NCBI GenBank assembly: GCA_015478945.1
Contig: JABUQX010097353.1
Coordinates: 2,501-42,714 of the forward strand
Origin: Trachelipus rathkii
Taxonomy: Eukaryota; Arthropoda; Malacostraca; Isopoda; Trachelipodidae
Length of the DNA: 40,214 bases
Direction: 5' to 3'
Below are positions 1 to 10,794 of the stretch, one piece after another; within the stretch, counting starts at the first letter, position 1, and the number at the start of each line of letters is the position of its first letter. The position numbers and the translations under genes were made by a program. Under the pieces are notes generated by a model. The model had not been told where the DNA came from, searched no databases, and was given only the letters and a program-made list of their open reading frames with translations.

Positions 1-564
1 GTAGAGAAGATTTGGCAGGGTATGTAAAAGGAGGGGTTGAAAGTAAAACGTAGAATAAGAGTAAGTTAAGGTTATGGTTGTGAAGTGAGGAACAGTTCCT
101 CAGTGTGAGTTATGTTAGATGGTGAGCAGCTTGGACAAGTGTCTGAGTTTTAAATATTTAGGGGTAATGTGTTGGATGAGAAGGGAACGGATGATGCAGA
201 GTTTAGTAGGAAAGTTTGTGAATGGCAGGAAGGTTGCTGTGCAATTAATCGTTGGTGAATGTAAGGGACTAGTCCTGAGTGCGCTAGGGTCTTACATGAA
301 GGGTATGTTGTTCCTGTGTTTATTGGTATGTAGTGGAGACCTATGTCTGGAATAAAGAAGTAATAGATCTAAAAGTCAATGTGTTCAGATGGAAACAATC
401 TTAGGAGCATGCTAGGTGTGAGAAGAATAATAAAATGAGGAATGAACCTATAGAGAGTTGTGTGGTGTGAAGAAAGATGTAAATGAGAGAATAAATGAAG
501 TATGTTGAGATGGTTTGGTCATGTGGAAAGGATGAATGATAGTCGGTTGGTTAAGCGGATGTAT
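1..564 (+). mobile_element. LINE copy A, 3' part of reverse transcriptase ORF (cut by window edge)
   Basis: This is the C-terminal end of a non-LTR retrotransposon ORF2, broken by frameshifts. It aligns base for base with copy B (about 19500-20030) and copy C (about 38950-39490). Readable pieces include a stretch ending in FKYLG followed by a Trp near 119-180, which in copies B and C lies just after the YADD-type catalytic box and the KVNVDKSK segment. The C-terminal RWFGH-type stretch is at about 505-530. The copy stops abruptly at about 564, where a hAT-like transposon is inserted, and resumes at about 3978. Frameshifts and stops make it non-functional. The upstream part lies outside the window. 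Confidence 0.85.
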
Positions 565-3500
565 CATAGTGTATACCAACAGGGAAAACACAGGGAAAAT
601 GAAAAGTGTGCAGGGAAAACACGGGGAAAATAAAATTATCCAATTTATATCGGGCATCATTTTTGTTTAACCCCTAAAGAAGTATTGTGAAGCACATATT
701 GACTTTTGAAATTCTCTTAAAAAGGGCCGATTTTAAGGAAAGCTCAGTTTTGCTCAAGGGAATGTTTAGAAAGGTGGGTTTTGGTTCTTTGAAGGAGGAG
801 GGAAAGTAAAGAGCACAAGAATATCATTCATGATTCTCCTCTTCCTAGTACTTAGAATTTAAATTGTTGATAAGTTCCAATATGGAGTAAAATTAAGTAA
901 AAAATTTATATATCAACTTTTTCTTCGCCTAAGAATTTATACTTCTTGAGTTATTGAATCTTTATAATATTTTTACTAAAAATTATTCATCTGCATATCA
1001 GCGCATTTAACCTAATTTCCTCTTTTTTTTAATTTTTTTTGAAATTAAAATTAATTTGTATTATATAAAATATTTTTAAAATATTTAGATTGCAAAAAAA
1101 CTAATTATAAAGCAGTTTTATTTACAATGGCTGGATCCCCACTACTCTGCATCCAGAATAGGTTCAAAATGGCTCAAGAGAAGCGCAATCCGGAACCATT
1201 CCCGCTTTGTGCATCTTACTGCAAGAAAGAATTTTTTGCCTTTCTAATATGGCAACAAGATCCATTAAAAGTCATGCAAGTAGCAAGAAACCCCAAGCCA
1301 TCAACTAAATGCTTAAAAATCCAGCCTTCGCCCGGACAATGATGAACAATTTTGTTAAGTCAAAGTACTGGGTAACTGTCAATTTAATTCTAAACAGTTG
1401 CAAACGAATAATTCTACATCAAATTCTTGTTCTCAGGGAGCCTCAGTTAGTTCTACCTTGGATGTCTCTTTTAGCAAAGCAAAAGATGCAATAATGTGGT
1501 TTGACTGTTAATCAAGCTCATATTTCCAATAGAGCTTCTGATTGTTGCCAAAAGCAATTTAGTAAGATGTTTCCTGATTTGCAGATAGCTCAGTCCTTTG
1601 GTGTGAGCAAAGATAAACTTTCCTATTTATGTGTATTTGGTTTAGCTCCTTACTTTACTAAAAAAATGCGAGGTGTTTTGAGAAATACTTCTTATATATC
1701 AATATCCTATGATGAGGCTTTAAATAAAATTGCACAAAGAACTCAAATGGATATACATGTGAGGTTTGAAGACTTAACTACGGGTCTCATAACCACTCGT
1801 TATCTTACTTCAGTTCCTTACTGACACTCGAGCTGAGAATCTTTTGGAAAATCTCAAGCAGGGGCTTGGGTCAGCTGTTGACATCATTAAAGTGACAAGT
1901 AATTTCAATGGATTGGACTAAATGGGCAACTGGAAAATGTTGTTTTGTTGAAAGCAGAAATTAATACCCGTAAGTGTTCCGAAACCTCCAAGATTATTTG
2001 AATTGGTAGTTTGCTCTTTGCTATTGTCCATGGAGCTCTCAAAACTGGTCATAAAGCTACAAAGTTTGATTTATTAGAAATAACTTAAGGGCTTTTATTA
2101 TTAATTTATTTAACAATTTTCCCAACTAGAAAGGGGAACATTCATGAAATAAACAGGCTCTGAAGAGTTTCCTGCTAAATTTTGTTTGACAAGATGGGTT
2201 GAAAATGTAAATGCCACAACAACAGCCATTCGATTGCTTCCAAGACTGACGAAAGTACTTGGAAGAAGTTGGGGAATTGAAAAATTCAAAAGTGTTTGGA
2301 AAGGTGAAATCATATTTAAAGAATCCCTTATTACATGCAAAGTTGGGTTTTTTCCAAGCAGTAGCTCGTCAGTTGGAAGGATTTCTATTGAAGTTTCAAC
2401 GTGAAGACCCATTGACGCCCTTCTTGTATGATGATCTCAGTCACTTAGTTAAAACTTTAATGAAGAGAATTCTAAAACCGGAACGTTATTTGTCCAGATG
2501 TCAAAGTTTTAAATGAAAATTAACTTTTGTTAAAGATAAAAAATTTCCTTATGCAGAAATATGGACCTGTTATCAACGCAAAAGAGGGAATTATAGGATG
2601 CACCTCGAAGGATGCAAACTCCATAATTTTAAAATTTAGCCAGAAAATTGTATGTTTTCTTGCAAGTACTTATTATCCAGAAGTTAGTAAAAAGAAGGTC
2701 AACTTAAATATTCCCAATCACAAGGCATTAAGGTTTTTGTTGTCACGAAGGTAATGCTTTCCCCTATAATAACCTGAAAGAATTTAATATATGTGTTGAA
2801 AATTCATTGAATATCAACCGAATTTGATGTTTCGAACGGCTGATATAATCAAAAGAGGATTATGACTCTTGAATCTAATTCCTATTCCTTGAACTTCTGA
2901 AATTTGCATGAGAAGGAAAGATAGCTCGATCCAACTTTTCATTGAATTTTAAAAAATTTAAAAACATTCAAAAAAGAAACAAAAAACTTTGTAACACTGA
3001 TTCTTTTCTTTATTTCATGGGAATGCTTCTGTAGAGAGAGAGGTTTCTCATAAACAAGACATTGTCCACAAGAAAATTTTCGTGAAGAGTTATTGTTGCT
3101 AAAAGTTATTGCTGAAGAAATGAAAATACTTGAAGGGTTTTGAATTATTGATTACAAATGAGATGATGTCATACTGCCGCAATGTTTGTTAAAAATATAT
3201 GGGATACTTAAAAAGATTACGATGTGTCAAATATGCAGGAACTCTGGAAGGTTTGCAAAAAAAAAAAAAAGGAAATTATATATCGAAGAGATTAAAGAGG
3301 CTGAAGAAGTTGAGAGAAATATTTTTTCAAAGAGACCGAAAAACTTCATATTTTTAGAAGAAGAAAATAGCTTTTATCTTAAAACAGTACATGAAACTTT
3401 ATTTTTTAAGATTAAAATGTACTTATTTAGTGAGTTTTTAGTTTAGAATTAAATATTTTGTTATTTTGTTTTTTTGAAAGGAAAAAATATCTTTTATTTT

Positions 3501-3977
3501 ATTTTAGAGAAAAAAAAAATGTCAAAATGTTTTTTTATATTTTTTGTGTACCTTTGTTTTTTTGTAATTTTTATTTTGGAATAAAGTTAAAAGAACAAGG
3601 GAAAAAATGGTAAACATATTTGGCAGAATGATTTAGGAAAATTAATTGAATTTTGTTCATAACTTTTGCTATAATATTCATTTTGGAAGCTGTTTAAAAA
3701 TTTTTTCAATTCCGAATCATAGAAATTCACTTATAAAAATGGTCAAATTGAATGAATGCCATTTTGGTTTGTTAAAAGCTGCCCAAGAAAATTTGTTTAC
3801 CTGGATGGTTAGAAGGTGGGACCTCCTGAGGGCTTTCAATTTTTTTTCACCTTTTCCTTATTGATAACAAAGATAAAATGAATGTTTTTTATCATTTATT
3901 TTAGTTCCATGGAAAATTTTTGGAAAAAACAGGGAAATACACAGGAATTTGAAAACTTTCAACGTTGGTATACCTTG
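565..3977 (+). mobile_element. Degenerate hAT-like DNA transposon inserted in LINE copy A
   Basis: The insertion interrupts the LINE exactly where copies B and C run through (GTATAGTGG). Its ends carry an inverted repeat, GTATACCAAC at 571-580 and GTTGGTATAC at 3964-3973. Next to them are subterminal CAGGGAAA-type repeats, several between 581 and 625 and again at about 3930-3945. Internally it encodes a decayed transposase on the plus strand. The target duplication is not clean. ATAGTG occurs at both edges (566-571 and 3978-3983), which would be a 6-bp duplication, but a few extra bases at the left edge leave the exact boundary open by several bases. The remainder, about 625-1120 and 3450-3930, is A+T-rich non-coding sequence. 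Confidence 0.75.
1127..3446 (+). pseudogene. hAT-like transposase remnant (BED-like finger; SHGNA-VERGFS type)
   Basis: Pieces in all three plus-strand frames fit one transposase, N- to C-terminal. A BED-like zinc finger remnant (Cys pair near 1205-1220, Ser-His and Lys-His further on) lies at about 1140-1330. A block with FSKMFPD and then APYF lies at 1501-1700. RNase H-fold sequence with SISYDEALNK and VRFEDLTTG spans 1690-1790. A TRWVENV motif is at about 2190. A C-terminal block at about 3020-3050 reads HGNASVER in one frame and RERGFS in the next, the hAT-type dimerisation signature with its catalytic Glu. There are many stops and frameshifts, so no protein is made. The same motif set occurs in the element at 35995-38015, which supports a shared family. 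Confidence 0.65.
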
Positions 3978-4410
3978 ATAGTGGTGAGTTTGTGTTGGGA
4001 ACCGACCGGCTGGGAGACCGAAGAGAAAGTGGATCGAGTCGGTGAACGAATGTCTGAAGGAGAGAAATGTGAGTTTTGGCAAGAGGCGAGAATAAGGTGC
4101 ATTGATAAAGAGAATGGTGGGGTTTTTTGTTTGGGGGCATGTTGTGGCCTCACCTGGGCCAGGGGAATGAACCTTACAATTGACGATTTTACATAGTGAG
4201 GGCCAGTCGCGGTCCATGAAGCCTAGGGTGGATTTTCCTTGTCTGTGACGGAGTTTCACTAATTTAATGGTACAGGGGCGTAAAAGGCTGGGCCTTTTCT
4301 TTTCGACAAATTTGTCAATACTCTCCTACTGCTTTTCTTTTTCCGATGCTTTTGTAGCCCACCTTACTCCCAGTCTTGGAAAGAAGAGGTAGGTAAAGAT
4401 AAGAAAGAAA
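3978..4410 (+). mobile_element. LINE copy A, 3' terminal segment
   Basis: This resumes the LINE interrupted at 564. It contains the GNRPTGRP-type C-terminal protein stretch (about 3998-4025) and the conserved 3' UTR found in copies B and C: the GGCCTCACCTGGGCCA region, the GGTCCATGAAGC stretch, and a tail ending in AAGATAAGAAAGAAAG. The 3' end runs directly into a short TATATATATA tract at about 4411, as in the other copies. Coding sequence is frameshifted. It is not a separate gene, even though long open frames cross it by chance on both strands. Confidence 0.85.
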
Positions 4411-4563
4411 GATATATATATAAGATTTTGTATTGAAAGTTATATAGAATTATTTTTTTTGCATTTCTTTACAGTGAAAGGAAAGTTCATTAGAAATTTT
4501 TGGGGATTCCGGCTAATTCCGGTTCCGACGGAACCGAAAAATTTCAGTCCGGTACAGCAACCC
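4411..4563. repeat. hAT-end fragment, copy 1 (pair with 14318-14492)
   Basis: This block of about 150 bp holds a T-run, the string GAAAGGAAAGTTCATTAGAAA, then GGATTCCGGCTAATTCCGG and a matching GGAACCGAAAA, ending in GGTACAGCAACCCTAA. The end resembles the outer repeat of hAT elements (reverse complement TTAGGGTTGCTGTACC). The same sequence with changes lies at 14318-14492. It is probably one end of a non-autonomous element. No partner end or target duplication was found. Confidence 0.5.
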
Positions 4564-6322
4564 TAATTTAAATTTCTCATCATTTAACCCTCCCTTTTTT
4601 CACACCAACAGCAACTCTCTAATACGTCATTCCTCATTTTATCAATCAATTCTTCTCACACCTCACACGCCCCTAAAGAATCTGTCCATCTGACACAATT
4701 GTACTTTTAATCTATACTCTTATTTCATGCCATAGTCCTCATCCACTACTGATAACATTAACACAATGTAAACAACATACACTCATGTAGACCCTAGCGC
4801 ACTCAATACTTAGTCCCTTTACATACACCAACACGATTTAATTGCAACCAGCCACCTTTCTGCCATTCAACTTTCCCGTTAAAAATACGCTCTGCATTCA
4901 TTCCATTCCCCTATATTTCCTACAGTTTCCCCTTATCCCTTTCCCTTATATAAGGGTCCTAATTACTGCTCTCCTCCAATCCCTTGGATTTACACCCTCC
5001 ATAAACGCTTTGTTACCAACTTTCAAATCCAATCAATCAACATCTCGCCTCCGTCCTTGATTATTTCACCAGTAATTTTCATCTATACCTGCCAGATTTA
5101 CATACTTTAACTTTCCCCTCACTCTAACCCATTACCCTCCTTCTTACTAATGACCTCCCATCCCAAAATACCCTATTCCTTCTGCAACACCATCAAACCC
5201 ACTCACATTCACTATCCCATCTTCATTACTGCCAATTGTTATGCAGATTTTCTAAGTGTTCCCTCCACACTCCCTCACATCCATTTCATCAAGTTACGAA
5301 AGCACCTTCCTTATTCATTATTCTTATTCTAAGAAAGATTTCTTTATTTCAACTCTTAACCTTCGCGTTTCCTTCCAGAAAAGCTTCCTATTCATTTGTA
5401 AGTCCCCATTCATCCCTCCTTCAAAACCTGTTAATTTACCTCTTTTTTTTCATCCTACGTATGCATCTTTTTTGGTATTCCCTTTTTTTTCCTCCTTAGA
5501 TAATTCCAAACATCTTTCTTTTGAAACCTGATCAACTATGGGTTTTAGTACATTCAAACACACTACTTTTTTTTACTTTTTTAATGCTGATTTTTGTTCC
5601 AACGCTGTAATGACTTTTTTCCAGTTAACATTCTACTTCCCCTACTTTTAGAACATCCACAATACTTCTTTTTGCACTGCTAACAACTGCTGTCCTTCAT
5701 TGCCTAACCAGTTTTCCTCAGTTTTTCAACTTACTTCACCTTCATCTGATTACTTGCAAGCGCTCCCTTAAATATTTATCCTTATTTTCTTGTTCACTTA
5801 ACTCTCACTCTTAATTCTACCACTTCCTTCCTTATCACCTCCTCTCCATCCAAGCCCCCACTAACTTAATTTTACAAAAAACAACATAATGATCAGATAA
5901 TCCCACCCTAACCCCCCCCTCACTGATTTAACAACAGCACAGTCACATACTTCAACATCTCTCAACCAATAAAATTCAATCATAACTTTTCACTTCATAA
6001 CCAAATTCCTTTCTACCTACCCACCTCCTTAATATACTTTAATGAATTACTCTGTGGTTAATAAGAAGATATACTTACACACATCTCTCTTCTCACGGAA
6101 AATCAAATACCCACATGCCATTCTCAATTTCCTCCGGCACCCCAAAAGCACCTGTTTATAACCATCCCTTTGATCACCCTATCCAACCATTTAGATCACC
6201 CAACACAATCAATCGATCTGAAGCTCCTATTCACCCCATCCAAAACATCATACAGATTATATATTATCCCAGAAAATCACACTCTTTTCAACATTACCTC
6301 ACCCCCAGATGGACCATATGTC

Positions 6323-6328
<6 letters not shown>
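4564..6328 (-). mobile_element. LINE copy D, antisense, internally deleted
   Basis: Read on the minus strand, this matches copy C from the endonuclease C-terminal region (GTTGGGTGATCTAAATGGTT at about 6195) through the linker and into the reverse transcriptase (GGATTGGAGGAGAGC at about 4975). It then jumps straight to the C-terminal part (GAATGCAGAGCG, then CGGACAGATTC-like sequence). The catalytic palm with the YADD box is therefore deleted at about 4900-4915. The 3' UTR is missing, and its place is taken by the hAT-end fragment. Its 5' side abuts a (TA)n tract at 6329. Many single-base indels break every frame. Confidence 0.8.
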
Positions 6329-6402
<74 letters not shown>

Positions 6403-6452
6403 ATATAATATATTATATAATATATATATATATATATTATATATATATATAT
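6329..6452. repeat. (TA)n microsatellite
   Basis: Nearly pure TA repeat with occasional ATT or AAT interruptions, directly next to the 5' side of LINE copy D. Long open frames here translate to Ile-Tyr repeats and are not genes. Confidence 0.95.
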
Positions 6453-7924
6453 TTTTGGCGTCTGGTTGACAGGAAGGCTGCTAGCACATTGAAGAATCCT
6501 AAGCAGCTTCCGGGAAGAACGCCACTTTATCGTGAAACGGCTCACAGTCTTTTAACATTAATATTCTTCTATTGAGAAGGTGGTTAATCAAGACCCTCAC
6601 TAACTCCTTCAAAATTTGGTGGACCCCAGAGGCGACAAACGTGCCACTGGAGTGGGCAACAACCGACACCAGCCAACACAGTAGCCCATTTGCTCCAAGT
6701 TGTTCCACGTGGTAAGGACATCTCGTGATGATTGAACATTCGCCAAAGTGTTTCTTCCTGAAGAGTTCGTTTTACCACAATCGTTCAACGAGCTTTACAT
6801 CAATCAACTGCTTAACTCCCACACTGGTCAACCGACCAGCCACTTGATCAACCGGTCGACCAACAAGCAAACTGCTCAACCGACCAGCCATTCGATCAAC
6901 CAAACAACCACCAAATCAAGTTTCTTCTGTTGGATGCTACTCTGTTCGGTCATCCTGTACCGTCTGTATACCATACCCTTCTTCACTCAAGCCTTCTGCA
7001 GTTGCCGAACTATGAAGAATTACCTAGAATAGTCGACGAACGTCACCCGAAGGCTATTTGTCTTCAGCAGCTGCAACTTCGACACCGTGACCTTTTCCCA
7101 CTATCCACATAGAGAGAACTCGTCTCTGGGTGGAGTTCGGTGGCTGTCGTGGTTTTGAGGCCACAAACTATCTCTTTATGGTCGTGGGTCCTGGAAAGAA
7201 AACCAAAGAACAAAACAAACAATAATAAAGAAACACAATAAAACTCAGGAAAAAAAATCAAACACAAAAAACACAAGCAACCAAAAAAAATTTATTAAAA
7301 TAAACACCACCCTCAAAGTAACGGCACCCCGTCACCACCACAAGGTAAACCGACACCGATACCGATCCAAAATATTCCAAATATCAATGAAAATAAAAAT
7401 AAAAAAAACCTTAATTCTACAATGAAACGTAAACCTAAATTATATTGCCTTAATACTAATATAATATACAGTTCTCCAATGTACTCCTTCTTTGTTCTCC
7501 AACGTCTACCTTTAATATTCCTTTACTTTTCAGTTTCGTTTTCAACAATATTCTACAATTTTAATCTTATTTCCGTTCGAAATAGTTTCTTTAATTTCTC
7601 TCTATTCTACTTTCACGTAAATCAATCTCTTTAATTTCTCTCTATTCTACTTTCACGTAAATCAATCTCTCTAATTCTCCTACTATCCTTTCCAATTTCC
7701 TCTATCTTCTATCTGTACTTCTACAACCAGGTTATTCAGAAAACCAAGCGTTCTCTATTTCAATCTTTTATCTTCAATCCTCCTTAAATCAAGAAATAAA
7801 TCTTCTGATTATTTCAGTTGTTATAATTTGATTCTTGAATAAGCTCCAAAAAAAACTGCGGAATAGATAAAAAAACATCGCATCATAGCAATCAAAAACA
7901 AAAACTAATAATAATAATAAAGAT
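6453..7924. other. Unclassified DNA, no supported gene
   Basis: The first part (6453-7200) is less A+T-rich. It contains a short loose repeat around CAACCGACCAGCCA at about 6829-6905, within sequence rich in GATCAAC. Open frames up to about 95 codons occur on both strands, but none shows a family signature. The second part (7200-7924) is A+T-rich with an exact 40-bp tandem duplication. It follows, in the minus-strand sense, the end of the OTU-like frame, so it could be the 3' untranslated part or LTR of that retroelement. I could not find a matching second LTR. Confidence 0.5.
7591..7670. repeat. Exact 40-bp tandem duplication
   Basis: Two identical copies, 7591-7630 and 7631-7670, starting TTAATTTCTCTC and ending ATCAATCTCT. 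They lie in A+T-rich non-coding DNA. Confidence 0.95.
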
Positions 7925-8363
7925 TTATAACTTCCTATCATAACTCTTTTTCTCTATTACCCAATTATAATGTACCCCACTCAAACACTGTAAATGCAGC
8001 TCACCTACACTGTTCCTGTCAATCCCCTCACTCCTATAAAGTACCGGTCGTTCCGCGCCATAATGCACACACACAACTACTTTAAATAATTTACTCACAA
8101 CAACCAACACCTCTTGCAACGGAATCACACCTCCATTGCACATAGTCTTTAACTCTCTTACATACTGTCTCACCTTCTTAACTCCTATCTGCTCAGGTTT
8201 CTTACACACCTCAGTCATAACTTCCCTCCGCAATTCTTCTATACTCTCAGGCACTCTCAAAACCAACCCATCCTTGGCTAGGTCCTGTAAACCATACAAC
8301 ACACTCTCAAACATAGAATCACCTCCACCTCGACTTTCTTTCCCTTTCATTAATCCCTTAGGC
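7925..8363 (-). pseudogene. OTU-like protease segment of a Ty3/gypsy-like pol polyprotein
   Basis: A 150-codon open frame on the minus strand begins with a sequence (LMKGKESRGGGDSMFESV) that also follows the RNase H domain at 10795-11166, so it belongs to the same pol. The region looks like an OTU cysteine protease: GGGDSMFESVLYGL fits the nucleophile motif (usual form GDGNCLF), and LQCLSGVHYNWV fits the His motif (HYN). Known OTU enzymes use Cys as nucleophile. Here a Ser stands in that place, so the domain may be inactive or altered. The frame ends in a stop at 7925 and no integrase motifs follow. The upstream end is cut by a hAT insertion at 8364. The OTU call rests on these motifs only. 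Confidence 0.6.
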
Positions 8364-8507
8364 CAGGGGGTCGGCAACCTCTTTGAGTCGGAAGAGTCAA
8401 AAATTACAATTTACAAAATTTCACAAAGTTTTTAAAAAAGAGCCACAAAAAATTTTCTTGCCAACAATAAATAGTACTCGCATAAATAAAGTTTTTTGAT
8501 AAAAAAA

Positions 8508-8575
8508 ACTAAAATCTATTTATTCATAAGAAAAATATCTATTTATTCATAAGAAAATATATCTATTTATTCATA
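8508..8575. repeat. Three tandem copies of a ~22-bp unit
   Basis: The unit ATCTATTTATTCATAAGAAAA occurs three times with small differences, inside the 3' untranslated part of the decayed hAT element. Confidence 0.85.
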
Positions 8576-8717
8576 TATTAGTAGTGTTTTTTGATTGATT
8601 AAATTAGATAATAATATATATATGGCATTATTAGATAATTACTTATATTTAAGTAAAAATTAAAACAATTAAACATTTTACTTAACAAAACACTAACTTG
8701 TACTTCAATAACAAACA

Positions 8718-8875
8718 ATTGAGCAAACAAATTACAAATGGAGCGATGGCTTTGCATGGTTATTCAAGTAGAAAATTTAAACTTTACTAAACAATGTAAC
8801 TTACTTAAAATAAAATAAACAATAACATACATTTGAGCAAACAAATTCAATGGGAGCGTTGGCTTTGCATGGTTT
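8718..8875. repeat. Duplicated segment at the transposase 3' end
   Basis: TTGAGCAAACAAATT followed by AATGGAGCG and TGGCTTTGCATGGTT occurs at about 8719-8762 and again at about 8832-8873. The second copy includes the last codons of the hAT transposase (minus strand), so the final codons were duplicated downstream. Confidence 0.8.
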
Positions 8876-10747
8876 TAGAAATTTTGGATAAATTTGGCTC
8901 ATAACTTGTTGTTTTAAGTTTCAAATACGACTCTAAATTTTCATTTGTTAGTTGGCTTCTTACTTTACTTTTAATTATATTCATGCAAGAGAACGCTTGC
9001 TCGCACGAATATGTCGATCCGAAGATAGTCAGCACTCCAAATGCCAACTTCTTCACCTCACTGTAGCAATCTGGAAGACTATTCCATGTGTCGAATATAA
9101 GTGCCTCAACTCGCGGCATTTCTTTTAAAGCTGTCCAATTTTGTTGCGTTACGTACATACATTTCTGGACCTCCAACTCTTCCAACTTGCTTTTCAACTC
9201 TGTAAATTTTCCACTCCACAAAGCTTTACTTTTTAAATCGATCAATTGCATTTCTAGAGATCCAGTATCAATTCCAAATGGCTCAATGTGGATTTCATTA
9301 CTATTTGTGTTGAGAGGATTTACTATGAATGCTAGAGTGGTTTTGTTGGTTTTGAATTGCTCAAATCTGTCAGCAAATTCATCTTTAATTTTTTTTATAA
9401 CTGTGCTGAAGTAATTCGTGTCAACAGTTGCATTGGTTTTATCGCGATATTGCTTTAGAAATTGAAAATGAAGTAATTTACCACTCTGAATATCTTCTGC
9501 AAAAAGAATTAATTTTTCTTCAAAACAAATCAATTCTTCTACCAAAACATAGGCTGGGTTTCCCTTTTCTTGCAGTTTTAGATTCAGCTCATTTAATTTC
9601 GCTGTGATATCCACCATAAAGTAAAAATTTTGCAACCTTTGTCGTTCTCTAATTCAGGGTGATTAATGCCTTTTTCATTAAGGAATGTATTTATTTCATT
9701 CAAGCACAAAGCAAAACGTTTCAACACCTTACCTTTGGAAAGCCATCGCACTTTATTGTGAAGAAGGAGGTCGGAATACTGAGTCTCCATTTCGTTTAAG
9801 AATTTTTTAAACTGACGATGGTAGAGTGCTTTTGACAAGATGCTGTTAACAATCTTGATTTCCAAATTCATGACCTCAACTATTTTGGACGGAAATGTTT
9901 GGGCAGAAAGCGCTTCTTGGTGTATTATGCAGTGAAATGTAAGAATTTCGTGGTTTATTTTGCTCTGAAGAATCGTTGTTGCCCCTTTTTTTTCCTGTCA
10001 TACTTCTGGCTCCATTAGTAGCGTATGAAGAACGATTTATTATAAAATCGATCTTATTGTCTTCCACGTCTAATAGCATGGTACTTCGTATATCTTCCCT
10101 CTAAGTTTGTCCCGAGAGCTGTAAACCAAACTCCCTAAGAAGTTTTTCTTTTTTGGACCTTGGGAGACATATACCTAACAAAGGCAATTGTGCCGTGTCT
10201 TTTATGTTGCAAGACTCATCTATAGCAAGTGATAAGGCAGAAGAAAGTTGAATATCTTCCACCTGCAAATATGTTACATTTGAAGACATTTTAGCTATTT
10301 TATCTTGTACTGTTTTAGCGGATAGTGGCAAATCTTTGATTTTTTCAAGATTTCTGGTTTGTTTTTGAAATCACGAAACAGTTCTTCAGATGCACGTATG
10401 AAGCAATCTTTGACATACTCACCATCTGTGAATGGTTTGCCTTTTTTTGCAATTTCTAGTGATACCGCGAAGCTTGCCAGATTAGCATTACTTGTAGATT
10501 GCGTCCAGTTACTTAACGTGGAACTTGATTGTTGTTTTTGGAGCTCGTCGACAGCTTTTTTTTCGTTCTTCGCCGGCTGGATATTTACTAGCAAACTGAG
10601 TATGTTTTTTAGTGAAGTGTCTCTCTAAATTTGATTTCTTATTGTGTGCGAGTTTTTCGTGGCAAATGAGACAAGTCGGAAGGCCATCTGAGTTGCATAT
10701 GAAAGCGAACGACTCCGTCCAATCCCGATTTTTTTGGTAGATGCCAT
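8847..10747 (-). pseudogene. hAT transposase pseudogene, GTF2IRD2/EPM2AIP1-like
   Basis: The ATG at 10747 starts MASTKK, followed by a region whose frames fit a CxxC-H zinc finger. Further along are AVDELQKQQ (about 10540), CFIRASEELF (about 10390), ALAIDES-type sequence ([11 protein letters not shown], about 10210, the first catalytic Asp block), ATNGARSMTGKKRG (about 10020, replacing the usual DGA-MVGKK), an LNELNLKLQ block (about 9590), and the C-terminal [19 protein letters not shown] (about 9000), the dimerisation motif with its Glu. Breaks include frameshifts at about 10320, 9875 and 9640 and an in-frame stop at 10101. The longest intact piece is the last 262 codons (9635-8847). This transposase type was co-opted in mammals, but here it is a dead transposon. 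Confidence 0.8.
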
Positions 10748-10794
10748 GCTTGCGGTGAAGCTGTAATAAAGAATTTTTAAAATTATTATTTAGG

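Larger units (their letters stand above)
8364..10794 (-). mobile_element. Decayed hAT transposon (GTF2IRD2/EPM2AIP1-like transposase)
   Basis: The left end reads CAGGGGGTCGGCAACCT at 8364-8380, a typical hAT outer repeat. It is followed by the subterminal GAGTCGGAAGAGTC and AAGAGCCAC. The body encodes a broken transposase on the minus strand. The right outer repeat, expected as AGGTTGCCGACCCC, is not present before gypsy sequence resumes at about 10795, so that end is deleted. No 8-bp target duplication can be recognised. Instead, about 96 bp of the host retroelement appears on both sides (8265-8360 and 10795-10890). Confidence 0.75.

Noticed and set aside
3858..4259. Open frame of 133 codons on minus (and overlapping plus frames)
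   Set aside because: It runs antisense through the LINE 3' end and the hAT-like boundary; the same stretch is non-coding UTR in the other copies.
6453..7200. Host gene on plus with short Thr/Pro-rich frames
   Set aside because: Frames are short, have no family signature and no consistent splice sites.
8847..10747. Domesticated GTF2IRD2-like host gene
   Set aside because: Stops and frameshifts plus a hAT outer repeat next to it show a decayed transposon, not a conserved gene.
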